A stretch of DNA of 64,000 nt from Promethearchaeota archaeon (GTDB taxonomy: Archaea; Asgardarchaeota; Lokiarchaeia; Sigyniarchaeales; SOKP01), in the NCBI GenBank assembly GCA_016839705.1, contig JAEOTR010000035.1, forward strand, positions 1-64,000, read 5' to 3'. Of the stretch, positions 62,483-64,000 are shown piece by piece (position 1 is the stretch's first letter; the number at the start of each line of letters is the position of its first letter). Position numbers and translations under genes: made by a program. The notes under the pieces were generated by a model. That model was given only the letters and a program-made list of their open reading frames with translations, was not told the DNA's origin and did no database searches.

Positions 62483-62525
62483 TATCTTAAAAAATACAGA
62501 AATAAAAGAAAACAGAGGTAATTGA

Positions 62526-63278
62526 TTATCTATTACCGTATTTTTTATAGAGGAAAATACCGACAGCCACAATTACTATACTTATTATTATAATTAACAA
62601 TAAATCTAATAAAATATTAGAGCTCAAAATGGATGCGCCATTGAAAATTGATGTTAATGCATCTGTGACATAATAACTGGGTAAAAAGTAGGCAATCACT
62701 CGGGTAGTTGGAGTAATTGGAACAAAAGTTCCAAAGAACATTTGCGGTAGAATGAAGATAAATGATATCCCCGTTGCTGCTCCTGAGCTTTTAGCTATTG
62801 TGGCGGTAATTAATCCAAGTCCTACTGAACATATCGAGAGGAAGATGATGAAAACAAAAGCAAATATGAGCCCAAGAACAGTACCTTCTGGTGTGAAACC
62901 TAATAATACCGAACATATTACTACGATTATTACTTGGATGAGACCGATAATCGTGTTTGATATAAGATGGCTTCCTATAAATTCACTTGAGGATGTCGGG
63001 GTTGTATTTATTCTCTCTAGTAGTCCTTGTTCCCTGTCATCACTGAAAGATTGGGCTACAACCATGATAATGAATATACAAGCGTAAGCATATAAGCCAG
63101 GTGCCATGACTTCAAATTGACTCACTCCAGGTATACCACTTTCTATCTCTGCAAAAGCTAGTCCGAATACTAGTGTAAGTACAGCGGGGAATAATAACAT
63201 CAGAAATAGATAAGCAGGTTCCCGAATCACCTTTTTTAAATTAGTTTTAACTAACGCAAGAATCCTTTGTAAATTCAT
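62526..63278 (-). CDS. ABC-2 type permease
   Basis: A 250-residue membrane protein with six helices. AYLFLMLLFPAVLTLVFGLAFAE, SDDREQGLLERINTTPTSSSEFIGSHLISN (the coupling loop) and FILPQMFFGTFVPITPT are typical of multidrug/daunorubicin-type ABC-2 permeases. It follows its ATPase with no gap. Confidence 0.9.
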   Translation of the reverse strand: MNLQRILALVKTNLKKVIREPAYLFLMLLFPAVLTLVFGLAFAEIESGIPGVSQFEVMAPGLYAYACIFIIMVVAQSFSDDREQGLLERINTTPTSSSEFIGSHLISNTIIGLIQVIIVVICSVLLGFTPEGTVLGLIFAFVFIIFLSICSVGLGLITATIAKSSGAATGISFIFILPQMFFGTFVPITPTTRVIAYFLPSYYVTDALTSIFNGASILSSNILLDLLLIIIISIVIVAVGIFLYKKYGNR

Positions 63279-64000
63279 TTATATCCCCTCCAAAATTCTT
63301 CTACCAGTAATTTTCATAAACACTTCCTCCAAATTTTTGGAATCATGCTTTTCCATCAACTCTTGAGGAGATCCTAAAGCTATTAACTCTCCATAATCAA
63401 TGATTGCGACGTTATCACTGAGGGCTTCTGCTTCCTCGATGTAATGGGTGGTGAGAATAACAGTCTTACCTTCTTCTTTCAGGGAACCGATGAAACTCCA
63501 GGTTGCTCTGCGTGCTCGAGGATCCATGCCCACGGTAGGTTCATCTAAGAATGCTATTTTTGGATTATTGATTATTGCGATTAACAGATTAATTTGACGA
63601 AGCATGCCACCACTATATCCTTTTGCCTTTCTTTTACTGGCTTCTGTAAAATTTACAGCTTCTAAAAGACTTTCAGTACGCTCTTTTAATTCCTTTTTAT
63701 TCATAGTATGAAGATTTCCGAATAATTCTATATTCTCTCGACCAGTAAGAAACTTAAATATCGCAGCTTGTTGAGGACACACACCGATTAGTTCTTTTAT
63801 TTTTCTAAGATTCTTTTTTACATCATAACCTCCAACAGTAGCAGTTCCACTAGTTGGATTTAATAATCCACTTAAGATTTTTATAGTCGTTGTTTTTCCT
63901 GCTCCATTTGGTCCCAAAAGACCAAAAATCTCTCCCTTCTTTACTTCAAAACTTAGGTCGTTAACAGCGGTAATATCATCAAACTTTTTTACGAGATTTT
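63279..64000 (-). CDS. ABC transporter ATP-binding protein (partial, right edge)
   Basis: The frame runs off the right edge, with at least 240 residues visible. Reading in, VKKFDDITAVNDLSFEVKKGEIFGLLGPNGAGKTTTIKIL contains Walker A; CPQQAAIFKFLTGRENI is the Q-loop, YSGGMLRQINL the signature, and AFLDEPTVGMDPRARRATW Walker B. Its stop is directly before the permease start. The two form an exporter of the daunorubicin-resistance type; cargo unknown. Confidence 0.9.
   Translation of the reverse strand, partial: NLVKKFDDITAVNDLSFEVKKGEIFGLLGPNGAGKTTTIKILSGLLNPTSGTATVGGYDVKKNLRKIKELIGVCPQQAAIFKFLTGRENIELFGNLHTMNKKELKERTESLLEAVNFTEASKRKAKGYSGGMLRQINLLIAIINNPKIAFLDEPTVGMDPRARRATWSFIGSLKEEGKTVILTTHYIEEAEALSDNVAIIDYGELIALGSPQELMEKHDSKNLEEVFMKITGRRILEGI

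Overview
The window is AT-rich (low-GC) archaeal DNA, most consistent with an Asgard archaeon of the Lokiarchaeia type. Supporting points are a transcription factor B gene, a branched-polyamine (BpsA) enzyme, an AbrB/PhoU-type regulator, a geranylgeranyl-reductase-family flavoprotein, an arrestin-like protein, a remnant of a cell-surface protein with an Ig-like repeat and an IPGY-TM-KKR tail as I remember from Loki surface proteins, TATA boxes instead of -10/-35 promoters, and T-rich gene ends. The lineage is inferred from memory of families; no rRNA or tRNA gene was seen.

Layout. 1-6.4 kb: end of a membrane protein, a beta-helix protein gene flanked by copies of its neighbour's 3' end, a BpsA-SpeD polyamine fusion, GNAT, DUF3795, a HAD phosphatase with a non-AUG start, and an EIQT-family protein. 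6.6-15.4 kb: an ABC-2 exporter, flavoprotein, a three-gene minus-strand set (GNAT-YoaP, ATC-hydrolase-like, TrmO-like), a GyrI/HTH pair, DinB, ferredoxin-nitroreductase, an Fpg/Nei-like protein, and a SlyD-like FKBP. 15.4-21.7 kb: a minus-strand membrane operon (four small or medium membrane proteins, a CPBP protease, ABC ATPase and permease, two paralogous membrane proteins and an HTH regulator at its end). Its upstream region carries two CTTTG-n5-CAAAG palindromes. 22-28.9 kb: thiolase, AbrB-PhoU protein, two probable frameshifted membrane genes, a metallo-beta-lactamase-fold protein and an Fe-S protein.

29-48.7 kb: pyruvate kinase, zinc-ribbon proteins, two nitroreductases, threonine dehydratase, aminotransferase, two MFS transporters, a QueG-like Fe-S protein, an SDR, a tandem pair of small LNPRYFEE proteins with phased promoter repeats, then GGR-like, VOC and acyl-CoA synthetase genes. 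48.7-57.4 kb: an accessory stretch with an arrestin-like protein, a membrane-anchored winged-helix/zinc-ribbon protein, a deoxyribosyltransferase-like protein facing an ArsR-type regulator, a truncated surface-protein gene, a hemerythrin protein, and several decayed or duplicated fragments. 57.5-62.5 kb: grpE-dnaK-dnaJ followed at once by a TFB gene, probably a heat-shock unit. The right edge holds an ABC exporter whose ATPase runs off the window.

How the genes work together. The SpeD half of the fusion should supply decarboxylated AdoMet to its BpsA half. GrpE, DnaK and DnaJ form one bacterial-type chaperone system, and the adjoining TFB may steer its transcription. The 15-22 kb operon looks like one envelope/export system with its own regulator. 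Most remaining genes are single enzymes or small cysteine-rich proteins with no clear pathway link.
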